The position numbers were made by a program, and so were the translations under genes. The notes under the pieces are model-generated. The model saw only the letters and a list, made by a program, of their open reading frames with translations. It ran no database searches and was not told the DNA's origin. DNA of 64,000 nucleotides from Adiantum capillus-veneris (lineage: Eukaryota; Streptophyta; Polypodiopsida; Polypodiales; Pteridaceae), in the NCBI GenBank assembly GCA_014529385.2, contig CM043942.1, positions 30,842,969-30,906,968 of the forward strand, read 5' to 3'. Positions 43,288-55,638 of this stretch are shown in pieces. Position 1 is the first letter of the stretch; each line of letters opens with the position of its first letter.

Positions 43288-45636
43288 ATGCAAGTTGATC
43301 TTGACCACCTGAGGGAATTCTCCAATTGGGTAACTCCGCAGGAAGAGTCCGAGGAATATGCAACCAAGTTCTTGAAGGAGTTCTTCCCAAATTTGGTGGG
43401 GGAAATCAAAATTGTAGTGGCTGACAAGGTAGTTTCTTTATTTCTACCTTTTGGGGCTGTCAACTTACCTTCTTGCTACAGTCCGTATGAAAGGAAAGCG
43501 TTGGTATAATATTTACGACAGAAAAGAAGAATCATGCATGAGTGGGGCAAGACAAGAGTCCAATGTACCGCAACACTCATATGGCACCCGGTTTCGACTT
43601 AGGAGAGAATTTGCAGCAAGGAGAAGACAAGAAGCAGAGTTGGGAAATGATGGCCAAGCTGAACCTATAGGGGGGACACTGCAGGAGCAGATACCGTTGG
43701 GGTGGGGACTGAATTGCAAGAACCTGAACACAGGTGGCAAGGGACCCCACCTGCAAAACAACAAGGACAACAAGCAACTCCTCCTACAACAGACCCAATT
43801 GTGGGAACATGGTGAATGTCTTGTTAGCACAGACAATCTTTCAGGCAAGAAGACAATTACACTTTATAGGAATAGGGATATCCTCTTTATCTTTTAATCC
43901 ACTTCCGGTAAGGATACTCAAAACACTTCCGATACCTCCGATGGTTGCACCAAATCCCAAAGTGGGTGCGACAAAGTTCAGCAGGAAAAAGTCCCAAGAT
44001 GCTGACAACCACGTTGGTTAGTTTCAAACAAGGTGGTGTGCAAGTGGATATGAGGCACTACACCCGGATGGAGTAAAGAAGGAGCATTTTGCAGCAACAT
44101 TGGAGGGGAAAGCCATGGATTGGTTCTTGTAGTATGGTATGCCTGCTTTTGCTAGTTATAATGATTTGAAACAAAGATTTTTGTTAAGGTTCAGGGAAGA
44201 CAAAACACCTGAAGACATTTTAAAGAAATTGAGAAGTTAAAGCAAAAAGACTTGTTGGTTGAAGATTATGTCCAAAAGTTTAGGAATTTAAACAGCAGGT
44301 TGGAAGTGGCACAACAGCCTTCTATGGAACAGTTGGGGGATTATTTTTGTAAGGGACTCAAACAGGAATACAGGAGTGCAGTATAGCAGGGAGACCCCCG
44401 TTAGCAAATGCAAAGGATTTTACTGATTTGGTTGAGGCAGCCGCCAGGGCTGAAAGAAGATATGGAGGTAAAACTGTCTTACGAAAAAGGAAGAAGAAGA
44501 AGAAAAGTGATGACTCAGATTCAGAATCTGAAGATTCAAGGTCAGAAACTGATGATTCAGATCAGGATACAAGTGTTGACACTGATAGTGATGAGGATGA
44601 AGATTGGTTAGAAAAGAAGAAGGCAAAGAAAAAGGATAAGGAAAAGAAGAAACAGAAGAAAGACAAGGATTCTCCAAAGAAGGATAAAAAGCAGGGAAAG
44701 GATGGGGTGATTACAGATGTAGCCAATAAAATTATTCAGGCTAAATTACAAACTCTAGGCATGAACCAGCTTGGCATGTCAGAGAAACCATATTGTCAAG
44801 TATGTCAAAGGTTTGGACATGACTATGATGGTTGTTTTTACAACCCGGATCTCAGGGAAAGAAGACCTGAGTACCTTACTCAAAAGATGAGGGAGACCGC
44901 TGCGAGCATGATTGCCCCTCAAAGTCCTAATCGGAGATATCAGGGACCTGCACCTCAAAGACGGTTTCAAAATCCAAATAATTGGGGATATTAAAACAGG
45001 AATCAGAATAATATGCCACAGTCACCATGCAATTATTGTGGAGTCATGGGTCATCGACAAGGGCCTGACTGTGAACTTTGGTGCCAACATCAAAATGATA
45101 GAGGAATCCCTATCATTAGGTGCAACAATAACAATAATAATCAACCTCAAGAACAGAATCCACCACTTCCACCACAACAGCAGCAAGGACCTCCGGGTCA
45201 GGCTAAATTAGTAATATTGGAGGAATGGACTGAGACAGAATGGATTGAAGAAAAGGTAGAAGCTGTCAAAACAGAACAACAGACTGATCAACAGGTACAA
45301 GAGACCAAATTTTCTCAGGCAACACCTAAGTATCACAATTGTGATTGTACAGCCTGCATCCTCATTGAGGACATTCCAAAAATCAGTGGGTGTACTGATG
45401 CCATGGTGGTCACTAGGGCAAAGGCCAAGGTGGGAACCTCCACCTTGGAAGAAGTAGACAACCTGAATAGTTTGAGTTGGAAAGATAAAAAAGCAGTAAG
45501 GACAAGGGCACTCAAAGAAGTGCAAACCTCTCAAAGCGGGGGTGTACCACCTGAGGAATGGAATTTTGTTATAAGATATTTGGATGACCAGAGGAGACAA
45601 AATTTAGATCGCAGTCAAACTGAACTACCAGAATAG
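43288..45636 (+). pseudogene. Element F gag
   Basis: Frames are broken at the N-terminal end. The gag core is near 44045-44220 (YEALHPDGVKKEHFAATLEG, KAMDWF, DLKQRFLLRF). From 44428 one frame runs to the protease with in-frame stops at 44992 and 45634: a highly charged Lys/Asp/Glu/Ser stretch (44470-44700), knuckle CQVCQRFGHDYDGC (about 44796-44838), a second CCHC-like motif CNYCGVMGHRQGPDC (about 45028-45072), a Gln/Asn-rich segment, and a further Cys-containing segment (CDCTACILIEDIPKISGCTD). Confidence 0.8.
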
Positions 45637-45639
45637 GTT

Positions 45640-46411
45640 GTGAGTGATGACTTTTATGAAGCATTGTTATCAGCTCCAATGAGCATCACAGTGAAGCAAA
45701 TGTTGAGACTGGTACCTGCATTTTCACAGCAATTTTTGAAAAGACTTACTAGAGAAGTGGCAGGAAAGAAGTGGGAAACCGGAATGGACCTTGAGGACAC
45801 TATTTGTGGTGAAGCTTGTGAAGTTCAACCTTTGGATGTTGATTACAAGGTACCCGTAGTTGGGGCTTCCATTGGAAAAGTGTTCTTCTCAGGTGTACTC
45901 TTGGATGGGGGTCAGGAGTTAATATTCTCCCGGAGTCAACCTGCAAACGTTTAAGTCTTTTGAAGTGGGATCCAGCTCCTTTTCAGGTTAAAATGGCAGA
46001 CTAGAGGCGGGTTCAACCTTTGGGCATTTTGAGAAATTTGCAGATCTCAGTGGGGGGACTGCAATTTGTAGCCAACTTTGTAGTACTCAGGTTGGAGGAA
46101 TCTATTCGTTCTTATCCAATCATGTTGGGAAGACCATGGTTAAGATCAGCAAGAGTAAAGTAGTTATGGGGAGCAGACTCCATTGTGATCAAAAGGGGTA
46201 AGAAGAAATTTAGAATGCAAATGGATGCCAGAAAGGTAATCCCCTTAGTTTTTAGGGCATTGCATGCAGAAGGATTGAACATGGTAGAAGAAATTGGAGA
46301 GGATGTTGAGGAAGAATTTCTTAGAACCAATTCATCAGTGGTACCTATCTTTAAAGTGGATGTGCAAAAGATAGCCACTAAGTATGTTTTACAACATCAG
46401 GATGATGGGTA
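45640..46411 (+). pseudogene. Element F protease
   Basis: SVQ-like lead-in (VPVVGASIGKVFFSGVLLDGG), then the active-site Asp-Gly-Gly. A one-base shift in the following G run (about 45908) moves the rest (GVNILPESTCKRLSLLKW) into another frame. The C-terminal MLGRPWL-like segment lies near 46115-46140. A later frame (46185-46412) links to reverse transcriptase. Same Asp-Gly-Gly protease type as the GP family. Confidence 0.75.
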
Positions 46412-46465
46412 AAGTCCTTGACTTAGGAAGTACTTATTGCTCAGGGTAAGCAGTCACCTACCAAA

Positions 46466-48133
46466 ATGGGTAATGAGTTATTGAAGAATTTGCAAACTGA
46501 AAGCAAAGAAGCATTGGAAGCCATTGAAGCAGTAAAGCAGGCAAAAAGAGTATTTGAACATCAAATGGAAAGGATTGCAAGTGTCACTCAGGATGAATTG
46601 CAGGAACTGAACCTGAACACTGAGGAGGAACCACAAATTGTAAAGGTTTCAGCAGAACTAGATGAGGAGTTCAAGCAGAAACTGAAGAAGTTGTTGTTGG
46701 AATTTAGAGATGTTTTTGCATGGAAATATACTAATATAAAGGGAGTAGATGCTAGCTTTTTCCAACATAAAATTAACTTGAAAGCAGATGCAGTTCCACT
46801 TGTACAAAATCGGTACAGGATGAATCCAAACTATGCCAAACAGGTTAAAGAGGAAATCGACAAACTGTTGGCTATGGGTTTCATTTACCCATTGGATGGG
46901 GTTACTTGGTTGTCGCCAATTTTTATTGTTCCAAAGAAGAATGGCAAGATCAGGGTCTGTGTAGATTACAAGAAACTGAATGCTGCTACAGTAACTGATC
47001 CATTTCCTTTACATTTTTGTGATACATTACTGGATGCAGTAGCGGGACATGAGCTTTACAGTTTCTTGGATGGTTTTAATGGATACAACCAAATTTTAAT
47101 GGCACTTGAAGACAGAGAGAAAACAGCCTTTGTGATTGAATGGGGAGTTTATGCCAGTAATGTGATGACATTTGGCTTGAAAAATGCTCCACCAACATTT
47201 CAGAAAGTAGTTCAGTGTGTATTTGAAGAATACCTTACAACATTTATGAGGGTTTTCTTGGATGATTTTAGTGTTTTTGGAAAGAAACAGGAGCATTTAG
47301 AGCACTTGAAGTTATGTTTTCAATAATGCAGGGAATTTTGCCTGTCTCACTGAATCCAGCCAAGTGTGCTTTTGCAGTTCAAAGAGGAGTTCTCCTGGGA
47401 CATGTCATTTGTAAAGAAGGAGTGTCTATAGATCCAAGTAAGGTAACAACAATCAATAAAGCACCGGAACCAAAAACCATTAAGCAATTGGGAAGATTTT
47501 TGGGTCAAGTGAAATGGCATAACCGATTTTTGAGGTATTTGGCACATGTTTGTACACCACTAACCAAACTTACAAAGAAAGATGCAATTTTTGAATGGGT
47601 AGAAGAGCCAGGCAGAGCATTCAGGATATTGAAAAAGATGCTGACTGTAGCACCTATTTTGATTGTTCCTGATTGGAATTTACCATTCCATATCTTTGTA
47701 GATACATCTCATGTGGCAGTGGGTGCAACATTGATGCAGGAAACAAGTAGAGGTTGGTTTAGACCAATTTACTATGCCAGCAAGGTATTGACACCTACAG
47801 AGAATGCTTGGAATGATCTATGCATTGCAGAAATTTAGACATTACCTTTTGGCCAATAGGGTAATTTTCCATGTAGATCATCAAGCTCTTATTTATTTGG
47901 TGAATAAACCACATTTGGCAAGAAGGTTGGCCAAATGGATACTGCTATTGCACGAATTTGATTATGTGGTCATACATACTCCTGGACGACTTCATGTCTT
48001 GGCTGATTATCTCAGTAGGTTGGAAACTGGTGAAGCTCATTCCTCAGGAGTACCTGACCAATTACCTGATGCAGATCTGTTTTTACTTCAGGTGACTAAC
48101 CAGTCAGGGGATTGGTATAAAGATATGTTTTAG
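46466..48133 (+). pseudogene. Element F reverse transcriptase and RNase H
   Basis: Reverse transcriptase at 46466-47326: FRDVFAWKYTNIKGVDASFF, MNPNYAKQVKEEIDKLLAMG, FIVPKKNGKIRVCVDYKKLN, first catalytic motif FLDGFNGYNQI and second FLDDFSVFG, all Asp present. A frameshift near 47320 precedes the thumb and connection (LLGHVICKEGVSIDPSKV). RNase H (FHIFVDTSHVAVGATLMQ) is followed by another frameshift near 47798, then FHVDHQALIYLVNK and LHVLADYLSRLETGE. Confidence 0.88.
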
Positions 48134-48136
48134 TTT

Positions 48137-49370
48137 TTGACTGAAGGAGTGTTACCTGAATCTATGACCAAAAATCACAGGAAGAGGATGGCATTGAGAA
48201 GTAAACCATTTGCAGTTATTGCAGGACTTTTATATAAGAGAGGCATTGATCAAGTGATAAGGAGATGTGTGCCACAATTTGAGCAAAAAGCAGTTTTGGC
48301 AGAAGCACATGCAGGAAATGCAGGAGGCCACTTCTTAGAAGAGATTACTGCAAGAAAAGTTTTTCAAGCAGGAATCCGGTGGCCAACAGAAATTAGGGAT
48401 GCTCAAGAGTTCAATAAAACTGTTTGCTGTGTCAAAGAGATGGCAGGTCATTGGATGTGGATAGAATGCCATTCAACCTATTTTGCCTTTGGAACCATTC
48501 CAAAAATGGGGATTGGATTTTGTTGGTCCAATCAAACCACCTGCTAGATTTACACAAAACAGGTATATCTTGGTTGCAACTGGCTACAGTACAAAGTGGA
48601 TAGAGGCAGTGGCTTTTAGAGACAATAAAGCAAAAAGTGTAGCAAAGTTTTTGTACAGAAACATTATGACCAGGTTTGGCTGTCCCATTGAGCTAGTTTT
48701 TGATCAGGGAGGACATTTTATTAATAAAGTAATCAGTAAACCGATTGAGCTGCAAATGATTTTGCATAAGAAGTCAACAATGTACTATCCACAGGCCAAT
48801 GGACAAGCAGAAAGTACCAACAAGGTTTTGGTCAGGATTATCAGGAAGTTGATCAATCAACACAGGACAAATTGGGATGAAAAATTGGATTCTGCACTAT
48901 GGGCTATTAGAACAGCATACAAAGTTACTACTAGAATGACACCATTCAAGTTAGTGTATGGGTTGGAAGTAGTGGTACCCATGGGATTTATAGTGCCAAG
49001 TCTCAGGGTTGCAGTTCAGGAAAAGTTGTCTCCTGAAGACTCAGTCAGTTATAGGAAAGAGGCTTTACTGAGATTGGAAGAGGATAGAATCCATAGCCAG
49101 TACATTGATGACATTATCCAACAAAGGAGACAAGCTTGGATTAACAGAAATATTAAATTCAAAATTTTTTCTCCAGGTGATTGGGTACTGGTTTATAACA
49201 GTAAATTTGGCCCGAGACCATGTAAACTCAAACTCATGTATGTTGGGGCCATTCCAGATTGTAAAATCAGTGGGGCCTAATTTTTTATTGTTTGATCAGG
49301 AGGGTACAATTATTAAAAAACCTATCAACGCATTCCGACTTAAACCATTTTTTGGGCAAAGGGTCGGGAA
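48137..49370 (+). pseudogene. Element F integrase
   Basis: A stop at 48131-48133 separates it from RNase H. The zinc domain has both His (EAHAGNAGGHF) but a degraded Cys pair (CCVKEMAG). After a frameshift near 48483 the core is intact in its key residues: LDFVGPIKPPARF, FDQGGHFIN and NGQAESTNKVLV. The C-terminal domain (SPGDWVLVYNSKFGPR, then shifted VKSVGPNFLLFDQEGTI, INAFRLKPFFG) ends near 49370. Confidence 0.85.
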
Positions 49371-49379
49371 TCAAGGGAG

Positions 49380-51626
49380 AAGTCTTATAAATGATGACTT
49401 TTTGATGGTGACTAGTTATGCATGTGAAAGGGTAGCGGGCAATCACAACCTGAGGTACAAGCCATTCTTGCGTTTTACAATGGGGTTGAGGATGTCGACA
49501 ATTCGCAACTCCTCTACGAGTGTTGACCAAGATACAAGAGCTGATAATGAAATTCTTGCTATGTTAAGAAGCTCTGCGAGAAAGACTCGCTTTCAAGGCC
49601 CGATGGTGAATACCCAAGCTCTGATGATGAACCAGAGATGGTAAACCCTACCCACATGGTACAACCCAAAGAGGAAGCTATCTCCAACTACACGTTTCTT
49701 GATTTCAGGTATGACTTGGATAATAATGAAGTAAACAATGCATGGCTTAGAAAAATTGGTCTCCTTGATTTTTCAAGACTCCCATGGGTGAGTTGGAGAA
49801 ACAGTCACATGGCCACAATTTACTTGAAGCAACTGCAGTCAAATGATGGACATATTTTCATGGAAGACTATTTGACTAAAGAGTTAGTAGCTAGGGTGTT
49901 TGACCTCTCTATTGAGAAGATAATGAGCAGCAAGGCTACTGAGAAAGATATGACCAGAGCTTTTGGTCCATCTCAGGGGGAAAGGCATTATTACCAACTG
50001 TTAGGAATGAAGAATGCAGTTAGGTTGCGGCAGGTCAGTGGTTTATTGAACGGGTCTTTTTGTTGGTAAAGTGTGAGTACATCCCCAGCAGGGAGAATTA
50101 TGGCATCTTGTTAGCTGTAGAAAGTGGCAGACACATGGAGTGGGCTAATATTTTGTTTGACAGGATGAAATATGAAATCTACACAAAGCAAAGAAGGAAG
50201 GATAGGACAACTAAGGTTGGGCCTTATCTTGATGTTGTGTTTCAATATGTCAACAACAAAAGCATTTTGCAGGGGATACATTGCCAGATTTCACCACAGG
50301 TAACTGAAGATGTGGACTCTTCAATAAGAGAAAAGACAGAAATTGTTCTTGGACCACAGATCTGTGCAGATAGATAAAGACATTCAGGATCTTTTGTGTG
50401 CAGATTACTCTAAACAAGAATCTTTGAATGTAGTAAAAGATAAGATGGACAAAGAGTTTGGAGATTTATTTTTAGATACTCTAGCAAGTGTGCCTGAAAA
50501 GCGTGTAATACCTACAATTGCCAAAACAGGTTTTAAGATTAGGAGACTTCATAAGTTGTCAGAGCAACAGCCTATAGCTACATTTGAAGATTCTATTTAG
50601 GAGAGACCTGCAATTTCTAAAGCTCAGTTTTCTAATGTCTCTTTTACTGAAGTGAAAACTGAACTAAATTTGGTTAAAGAGTATGTGGAGTAGCAGTCTC
50701 TAGATCTTACATTTTTGAGCAGAGAAAATGACAGCCTTCAAACTGAACTTAAGCAGGTCAAGCAAGGGGCTTTAAAGGACAAGAAAGCACAAAATGAGAT
50801 AGAGTTTTTGGCTAAAAAGGTTCAGGATTTAACTAAAGTTCAAGAACTGATGACACATGAATTGGATTCTTACAAGCAGGTAGTGTCAGTCAGAGAAAAG
50901 ACTTCAGCAAGAATTTCTAAATGGAAGGATGAGTGGTTCCAAGGAATGCAAGAGAAATTGACTAAAATGTCTACTCTTAATGCATCTTTGGAGAGTAGCA
51001 ACAAAGTACTGTTAAGCAGGGTTGCAGCTTGTAGAAAAGTGGAGGAAAAGATCAGACACATGTCAGAAGAAGAGCTTGATGTATAAGGCTGGTATGTCAG
51101 TTCAAGAGATATTGAGAAAATGAAGAGTGAGGTCATGGAGTATATGAGAGTGTGGGAGCAGATTAAAATTAAAATGTTTGATGTGGTTAGTAAACCATAC
51201 CAGGATTTTGCAGAGGAGGAATCCAAGGAGGAAATTTTGCTTTTACAGAGACAATTAGCTGATTTGAAGAAGCAAAATGCAGAATTGCAACAGAAGATGC
51301 AAGTTCAGATGGAAATGGATACTGTAGTAGCTGAGCCAGTTCAGTCTACAGCTGAAGTGGAAGCTAGAGATACAGTTCAGTTGTCAATTCAGGAAACAAT
51401 TCAGGGATCAATTCAGGAAGCAGGTCAAACTGCAGTTTCAGTTTCAGTTATACAGGTTGATGACACAGCGGATCAAGAGAACATGGAGGAACTTTTGCTG
51501 AAGAGTGCTGAGGCAATGTTTGAAGATCCAAGTATTGATGCTACATTACTTGAAGCTGCTCAGGATATGGAGGAAAAGTCAGGGGATCCTGTTGACACTC
51601 AAGATTTTGATCTTCAAGAGCAGTAG
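49380..51626 (+). pseudogene. Element F extra coding region downstream of integrase
   Basis: About 750 codons of clearly coding-like sequence with no enzyme similarity that I recognise. The first half (49600-50377) is globular in look (NYTFLDFRYDLDNNEVNNAW, LLDFSRLPWVSW, HIFMEDYLTKELVARVFDL, CEYIPSRENYGILLAVESGR). The second half (50343-51626, one frame with TAG at 50598, TAG near 50691 and TAA at 51084) is coiled-coil-like (LQTELKQVKQGALKDKKAQN, KWKDEWFQGMQEKL, LQRQLADLKKQNAELQQKMQ) and ends in a Gln/Glu-rich acidic tail. The position matches the extra 3' frames (env-like or unknown) seen in some plant Gypsy lineages. No membrane segment or signal peptide is visible. Possibly a structural or chromatin-targeting protein; function unknown. 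Confidence 0.65.
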
Positions 51627-51723
51627 CAAGAAGAATTTTATTTTGATTTTCACGCTTGTTTTGTCAAGGGATATTGTGGGTTCTTACAATGTTTTGCAAA
51701 CATTTCCCACCAGATGTGCCAGG

Positions 51724-52094
51724 TGTTAGACCTTGATGCTTCAGTCGTAGTTTATTTACTTTTTATTTGTAATCAAGGTTTAGACCTTTGAACTCTAAGG
51801 GTGTTTTTACACCTATGATGGTTAGTTTAAATGGGATTGCTTTTAGTCATGCAAGTTACTTCTTGGCGCATGATGGCAATTAGGACTTGTTAGTCGTTCT
51901 CTACTTAGAGGAGTCTAACTGTATTCAGCAGGGGGCTGTAGCGTGTGTTTACATGATGCAGAGTATGCAGTAATACAATACAATTCATTTGTGTCCTTGA
52001 TGTTCTGCAATTTTCTGTTGTGCAGTAAAGCTATGTTGTATGCAATTTGCTGTGTATTTTACTCTGCATTATTGTTGGGAAGTAAGCCCTAACA
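51724..52094 (+). repeat. 3' LTR of element F
   Basis: 371 bases with inverted ends TGTTAG...CTAACA. The purine tract just before it is poor (GATGTGCCAGG). Confidence 0.93.
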
Positions 52095-52095
52095 A

Positions 52096-52900
52096 TATTC
52101 AGATTGCATGGCAACCATCCAATTTTTTGAATTATGTGCTTCATCAAAAGATAGAGGTTCCTCAACATCACATAAACTAGACACAACCAAAACATAACAA
52201 TTTGATGCATAAGATGCATGACAAGAACCTGAACGAGTACAACTAGACAAAGGTGCATCCAATTTACTGTCGTGCAAAGTATGCACCAGTCATTTAGGCA
52301 TACTCTAGCCTTATCATTCTCAGCCACCCTTTCCTCATCAAGTACATCATGTACATCTGCATCAGTAATAATAGGCTGATGTGTAACATTTTCAGAAACC
52401 CCCATAGGCTATACATTTTCCTCATTGGAATTTACATTCGAACTTCCATCACTGAAAAGAGGCAACAAAGTGTCATAAATGTCATGTGAGCTTACATTAC
52501 CATCTCTAGTACATAATAGCAAGGGCTGAGCAGAATCTTCCAGAAACACAACATCTCGTGAAACCAAGATACGCTTTGTTTGCACATGATACAACTTGTA
52601 ACCTTTGCGTTCAGCACTATAACCAACAAAAATACATTTGATAGCCTTATCATCCAATTTTCTGTGCTGTGTTTGTGGAACCAAAGCATATGCCAAACAA
52701 CCAAAAACACGCATGTGCTCAATAGAAGGCTTTCTATCATGCCATGCTTCATATGGAGTCATAAATTGCAAAGCTTTTGTAGCACACCTGCTAAGTACAT
52801 AAGTGGCACACATAATAGCCTCAAGCCAAAATGAATGTGGAAAAGCTTGACTTTTGGCCATACATCTTGCCATTTCCATAGGAGACCTTTTTTTCCATAG
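52096..52900 (-). pseudogene. G2 integrase C-terminus and linker to reverse transcriptase
   Basis: From about 52880 on the minus strand: EMARCMAKSQAFPHSFWLEA, FMTPYEAWHDRKPSIEHMRV, FGCLAYALVPQTQHRKLDDK, CIFVGYSAERKGYKLY. This is the end of Copia integrase, followed by an Asp/Asn-rich linker and the first reverse-transcriptase residues (SFDEAHNSKNWMVAMQSEY), which stop at the F insertion. The integrase zinc domain and catalytic core are absent. Confidence 0.8.
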
Positions 52901-53250
52901 TCACGATGAGACATAGTGTGCTTTGTAGCACCATTGTCAAAGCACCACACATGAGCATCTGTAGCAACTGACATACATGCATCATGGACAAAAGGATCAT
53001 AAGTCCACTCTGCACTAAAATCCCATTTTGCATCAACATCAACCCTAATTCCTTTCACAAACGACTTAACAATAGCTACATTTGTAGTGGAATCAGTCTC
53101 TTTCTTCTTAGCCTCTTTTTCCTTCAACTTAGGACACTGCTTGATCAAGTAATCATTAGCTTTAAAATAATGGCAACGCATCTTCTTTTTGCCCTTTTCA
53201 CCAGAATTCCTAGATGAAGTGTTACCAACAAAAGAATTAGAAACAAGTGA
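52890..53250 (-). pseudogene. G2 zinc knuckle remnant and protease
   Basis: The minus strand encodes a degenerate knuckle (CHYFKANDYLIKQC, second Cys lost) and a protease active site (WCFDNGATKHTMSHRD). The sequence then jumps within a few codons (near 52895) into the integrase C-terminus, showing an internal deletion of the integrase N-terminus and core. Confidence 0.75.
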
Positions 53251-54015
53251 TTTACCATTCGTAGAAGAACCATAAGAAGTGGCTACATTGTTGTTACCAC
53301 CTCTTCTTTGAGCAGCAATAAAGGCCTGTTCAAATGCACGCTATCTAGTCCTGTTTTTCCTGGAAAGTGACTCTTGCAACAACAATGTGCATAATGCATC
53401 AAGCTTGACATCTTCTGGATATCCTTGGGTCATAAGTACTAACAAAATTTTGGTAAGAATTTGGCAAAGCATCAAGAACCGTATACACAAGGGAACTATC
53501 ATAAATGACTTCGCGTGCAGAAATAAGTTGCTCATTGATATCCTTGACACTAGCAAGGAAAGTGTCCATATCATCTTTCTCATGCATAATCTTTGACTCC
53601 AACTCTTTATGCAACAATGCAATTTTTCCCTCATTGCAACTTGCATAAAGACCAGAATATCCCAAGCCTGTTTTGCAGATGTCGTTGAAGAAATGTGAGG
53701 AGTAATATTGCACTTCACAGACAATGCAATCAATGCATGAGCTTGTGCATCTTTTACATCCCAACGAGCTTGCTTAGCCGTAGGCAAAACAGCTCTGGCA
53801 GCAACAATCCTGCCACCAAAACCTGCAACATCCTCAACATCACCTACAGCCTTAGAAACATGACGTATATCAATGCCATGCACAATATTCTAGGCACCCT
53901 TCGACTCAAGGTCATGTTGCATCATATAATCCCACATAGGTAATTGTCCCATCCAATCTATCCTCAACAGCAAACATCTCGATCACATATGTGTTGTTGT
54001 CAGCCATGGCAAATA
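53250..54015 (-). pseudogene. G2 gag (decayed)
   Basis: Minus-strand ATG near 54008 opens MADNNTYVIEMFAVEDRLDG, a Copia-gag-like start. After frameshifts it continues VSKAVGDVEDVAGFGGRIVA, WDVKDAQAHALIALSVKC, then LLHKELESKIMHEKDDMDTF and LDALPNSYQNFVSTY. The frames are interleaved, so at least three frameshifts are present. Confidence 0.75.
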
Positions 54016-54090
54016 CTGCACCTGATGTGAAAACTGCTTGAAAAGAGGAGAAACAAAGCGAGAACAACACACGCTATGTAGCACAAATCG

Positions 54091-54590
54091 TAGAAGACTA
54101 TAGGGGACTTGTTATTATGCATAAAATGGCATTGACAAAAGCCCTCTTTTTATGCATATTACAATAAGTGCATTTACTTATCATGATAGGTTATCTTCCT
54201 TCTGATAAGTTCTCTTTCACTTATCTTGCTTCTCAAAGATTCTCCAACAAGCTACTTACTCACCTCATCCTTATCCTTATCCTTATCTTGTCTTTTCCTT
54301 CTTTATCTCTTTCTTCTCTTTGCTCTTTCCTTATCTCTTTCTTTATGTTAATTTTCTCAAAATGAAAAACTAATTTTCCATGCATTGGTTATGGCCCTAT
54401 TCCCATGGTGTAAGCCGGAAGTGGCTCGTGGGTAAACTTTGGAGCTTTGAATTTGACCCAAATTTACTCGAATGTTTTTTTCTATTAGTTTCTTTCTCTT
54501 TTTAAAGTCGATGGCTTAGATGTGGTAGTAAAAAATAAGGGTCAGGAGGAGGCCCTTACAATAAATCATGCTGATTTTTGAGGAGCATGC
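54091..54590. other. Non-coding stretch with pyrimidine-rich repeats
   Basis: Flank of G2. It holds a pyrimidine-rich run at about 54262-54345 with three CCTTAT units and many CTTT motifs. No gene is seen. A G2 LTR is expected here but I could not delimit it. Confidence 0.5.
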
Positions 54591-55565
54591 TATCCTTGCA
54601 CCTTACAATCAAGAGGTTGATGAGATAAATGAAAAAAGGTACTTTGTGAGAACCGAACATTGGTGACACCGGTTCTCCTTTATGGAGTTGAATTGTGGGG
54701 AGGGAGCATCTTAAAGTCTACTTGGAAAGAGTTTGAGAATGTCCAAAAGCATTTTCTTATAAATTTTCCACAAGTTAAGACACAAACACCATATATGCTC
54801 TTGTTCTTGTTTCTTGAGTTGGGATCTCTTTCAATTGAGCTTATTAACATGGAATGGGTTGTGGAGTACATGATCAAGATGCATCAAAATTACTCACATC
54901 GACTTTGTACCATTGCTTAGGAAGCAAGAAAAGAGCTCAAAAGATACATATACGCCAGATTTTAAGCATTGACTAGATGCAAGACATAAAGCAATGGTTC
55001 AAGAGATGGGATGCATTACACTTGCTACTGATGCCTCAATAGACTCCCAAGCAATGAAACTTTTCTATATTACCAATGTCTTATGGCTTGGGAGAAATCT
55101 GGTGGCTCGCACTTCATACATTACAACACCCATGTTGCCTCCAACTACAAAACCATGTTGTTCACTGAAAGAGGGAACCCTACTCACTCTTATATGCCTG
55201 AGACTATCCCCTTGTCAACAATACACACTATTGAAACCATTTGGCTTAGCTCCCACTCCCTTCGATCCAAGACGAGGCGTTGGGGTAATCAAGAAGAGTC
55301 ACATCAATTATGCACATTATGCTCACTACAAGTTCAAGAGTCTAAGTACCACACAAGACTAGAGTGCTCAACTTTTGCTCACATCCAAACTTGCTTCCCT
55401 CACATTTTTGGCCATGAGTTAGACCTACACACTTTCCTCTCCCAGCCACAATGTGGACTCTCCATTGCAATTCTTATCACAAGATATTGGGGTATTGAGA
55501 ATCAATTATCAGCCCCATACATAGTACATCACATGTATTTTTGGTCCTATGGATCACATTTGACC
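54590..55565 (+). pseudogene. LINE fragment 1 (3' part of reverse transcriptase ORF)
   Basis: Plus-strand remnant of a non-LTR reverse-transcriptase polyprotein C-terminus: VTPVLLYGVELWGGS, TWKEFENVQKHFLINF, LGSLSIELINMEWVVEYMIK, then THVASNYKTMLFTERGN and the Cys/His motif LCTLCSLQVQESKYHTRLEC. The same segments recur in fragment 2 at 56600-57290. Several frameshifts. Such proteins copy their RNA at a nicked target site. Confidence 0.7.
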
Positions 55566-55580
55566 TCCAAGGATGATAAT

Positions 55581-55584
<4 letters not shown>

Positions 55585-55636
<52 letters not shown>
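55585..55636 (+). repeat. (CT)n microsatellite
   Basis: About 26 CT units between LINE fragments 1 and 2. Confidence 0.95.

Positions 55637-55638
<2 letters not shown>

Larger units (their letters stand above)
42849..52094 (+). mobile_element. Element F: Ty3/Gypsy retrotransposon with extra 3' coding region
   Basis: 9.2-kb plus-strand element. LTRs lie at 42849-43213 (its first bases lost) and 51724-52094. Order: gag with two zinc knuckles, protease, reverse transcriptase, RNase H, integrase, then about 2.2 kb of further coding sequence before the 3' LTR. It sits inside Copia G2, whose reading joins 42848 to 52095. The LTRs differ by about 7% by eye, so it is the oldest dated insertion here. 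Stops and frameshifts throughout. Confidence 0.9.
52095..54090 (-). mobile_element. Copia element G2, gag-protease-integrase segment
   Basis: Minus-strand continuation of G2 right of element F. The uninterrupted target reads GTGCATC then ATATTCAG, as seen in the related fragment G1 at about 41113. Its LTR and primer site to the right of 54090 were not identified. Confidence 0.82.
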
